Part shown: piece by piece, positions 14,574 to 14,615 of the stretch
Numbering within the stretch: position 1 is the stretch's first letter
How the letters are laid out: each line of letters opens with the position of its first letter
Origin: Candidatus Zixiibacteriota bacterium
GTDB taxonomy: Bacteria; Zixibacteria; MSB-5A5; GN15; FEB-12
Assembly (NCBI GenBank): GCA_030591625.1
Contig: JAUVAR010000027.1
Location: 1-14,615 of the forward strand
Length of the DNA: 14,615 bases
Direction of reading: 5' to 3'
Made by a program: the position numbers and the translations under genes
The notes under the pieces: generated by a model
Database searches by the model: none
Told to the model about the DNA's origin: nothing
What the model saw: only the letters and a program-made list of their open reading frames with translations

Positions 14574-14615
14574 GTTTACAGTTGCCGAACTGGGTTCTCT
14601 GCAGTTAATTTACGC

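Noticed and set aside
1..14615. tRNA genes, CRISPR arrays, insertion sequences, phage genes
   Set aside because: No cloverleaf, spaced direct repeats, transposase or integrase motifs were seen on either strand.
14574..14615. Terminator or new gene after the HtrA-like gene
   Set aside because: Only 42 bases remain and they show no hairpin with T-run and no start with a ribosome site.

Overview
The window looks like chromosomal DNA of a Gram-negative bacterium with moderate to low GC (about 40-45% by eye). An outer-membrane barrel protein ending in Phe, a full DsbD and periplasmic signal peptides all imply two membranes. The mix (a rhomboid with a short helical tail, a receiver-like protein with a disordered body, a DUF401 permease, an ECF sigma/zinc anti-sigma pair) would fit a candidate phylum of the FCB type such as Zixibacteria. 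That placement is a guess from gene style; there is no rRNA or marker gene to confirm it. No insertion sequence, phage gene, tRNA or CRISPR array was seen.

Layout. Region 1 (+, 1-7576): the 3' end of an acyl-CoA dehydratase activase-type protein; thioredoxin with its own terminator; a 338-base stretch that appears empty but holds a TGA-interrupted small membrane ORF and RNA-like structure; a rhomboid protease coupled to a degenerate receiver protein; DsbD; then a DUF2064-like glycosyltransferase-fold protein abutting a creatininase-family hydrolase, with a good sigma70-type promoter in front. Region 2 (-, 7639-10713): an outer-membrane barrel protein, then pabC- and pabB-like genes overlapping by 8 bases. 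The two blocks converge on a strong bidirectional terminator at 7585-7613. Region 3 (+, 10802-end): a DUF401 permease, then an ECF sigma factor, a membrane zinc anti-sigma factor and an HtrA-like protein, tightly packed as one operon.

How they may work together. Cytoplasmic thioredoxin is the electron donor for DsbD, which carries reducing power across the inner membrane, so both halves of that relay are here. The small TM ORF between them, if it is read through UGA as selenocysteine, would be another membrane thiol/selenol protein; this is the most interesting lead. pabB and pabC give the two chorismate-to-4-aminobenzoate steps of folate synthesis (the glutaminase pabA is not in the window). 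The sigma/anti-sigma/HtrA operon looks like an envelope-stress module, but its HtrA member has lost all three catalytic residues. Three proteins here keep a catalytic or signalling fold while missing its key residues: the receiver at 2726, the DUF2064 protein at 6092 and the HtrA-like protein at 13416.
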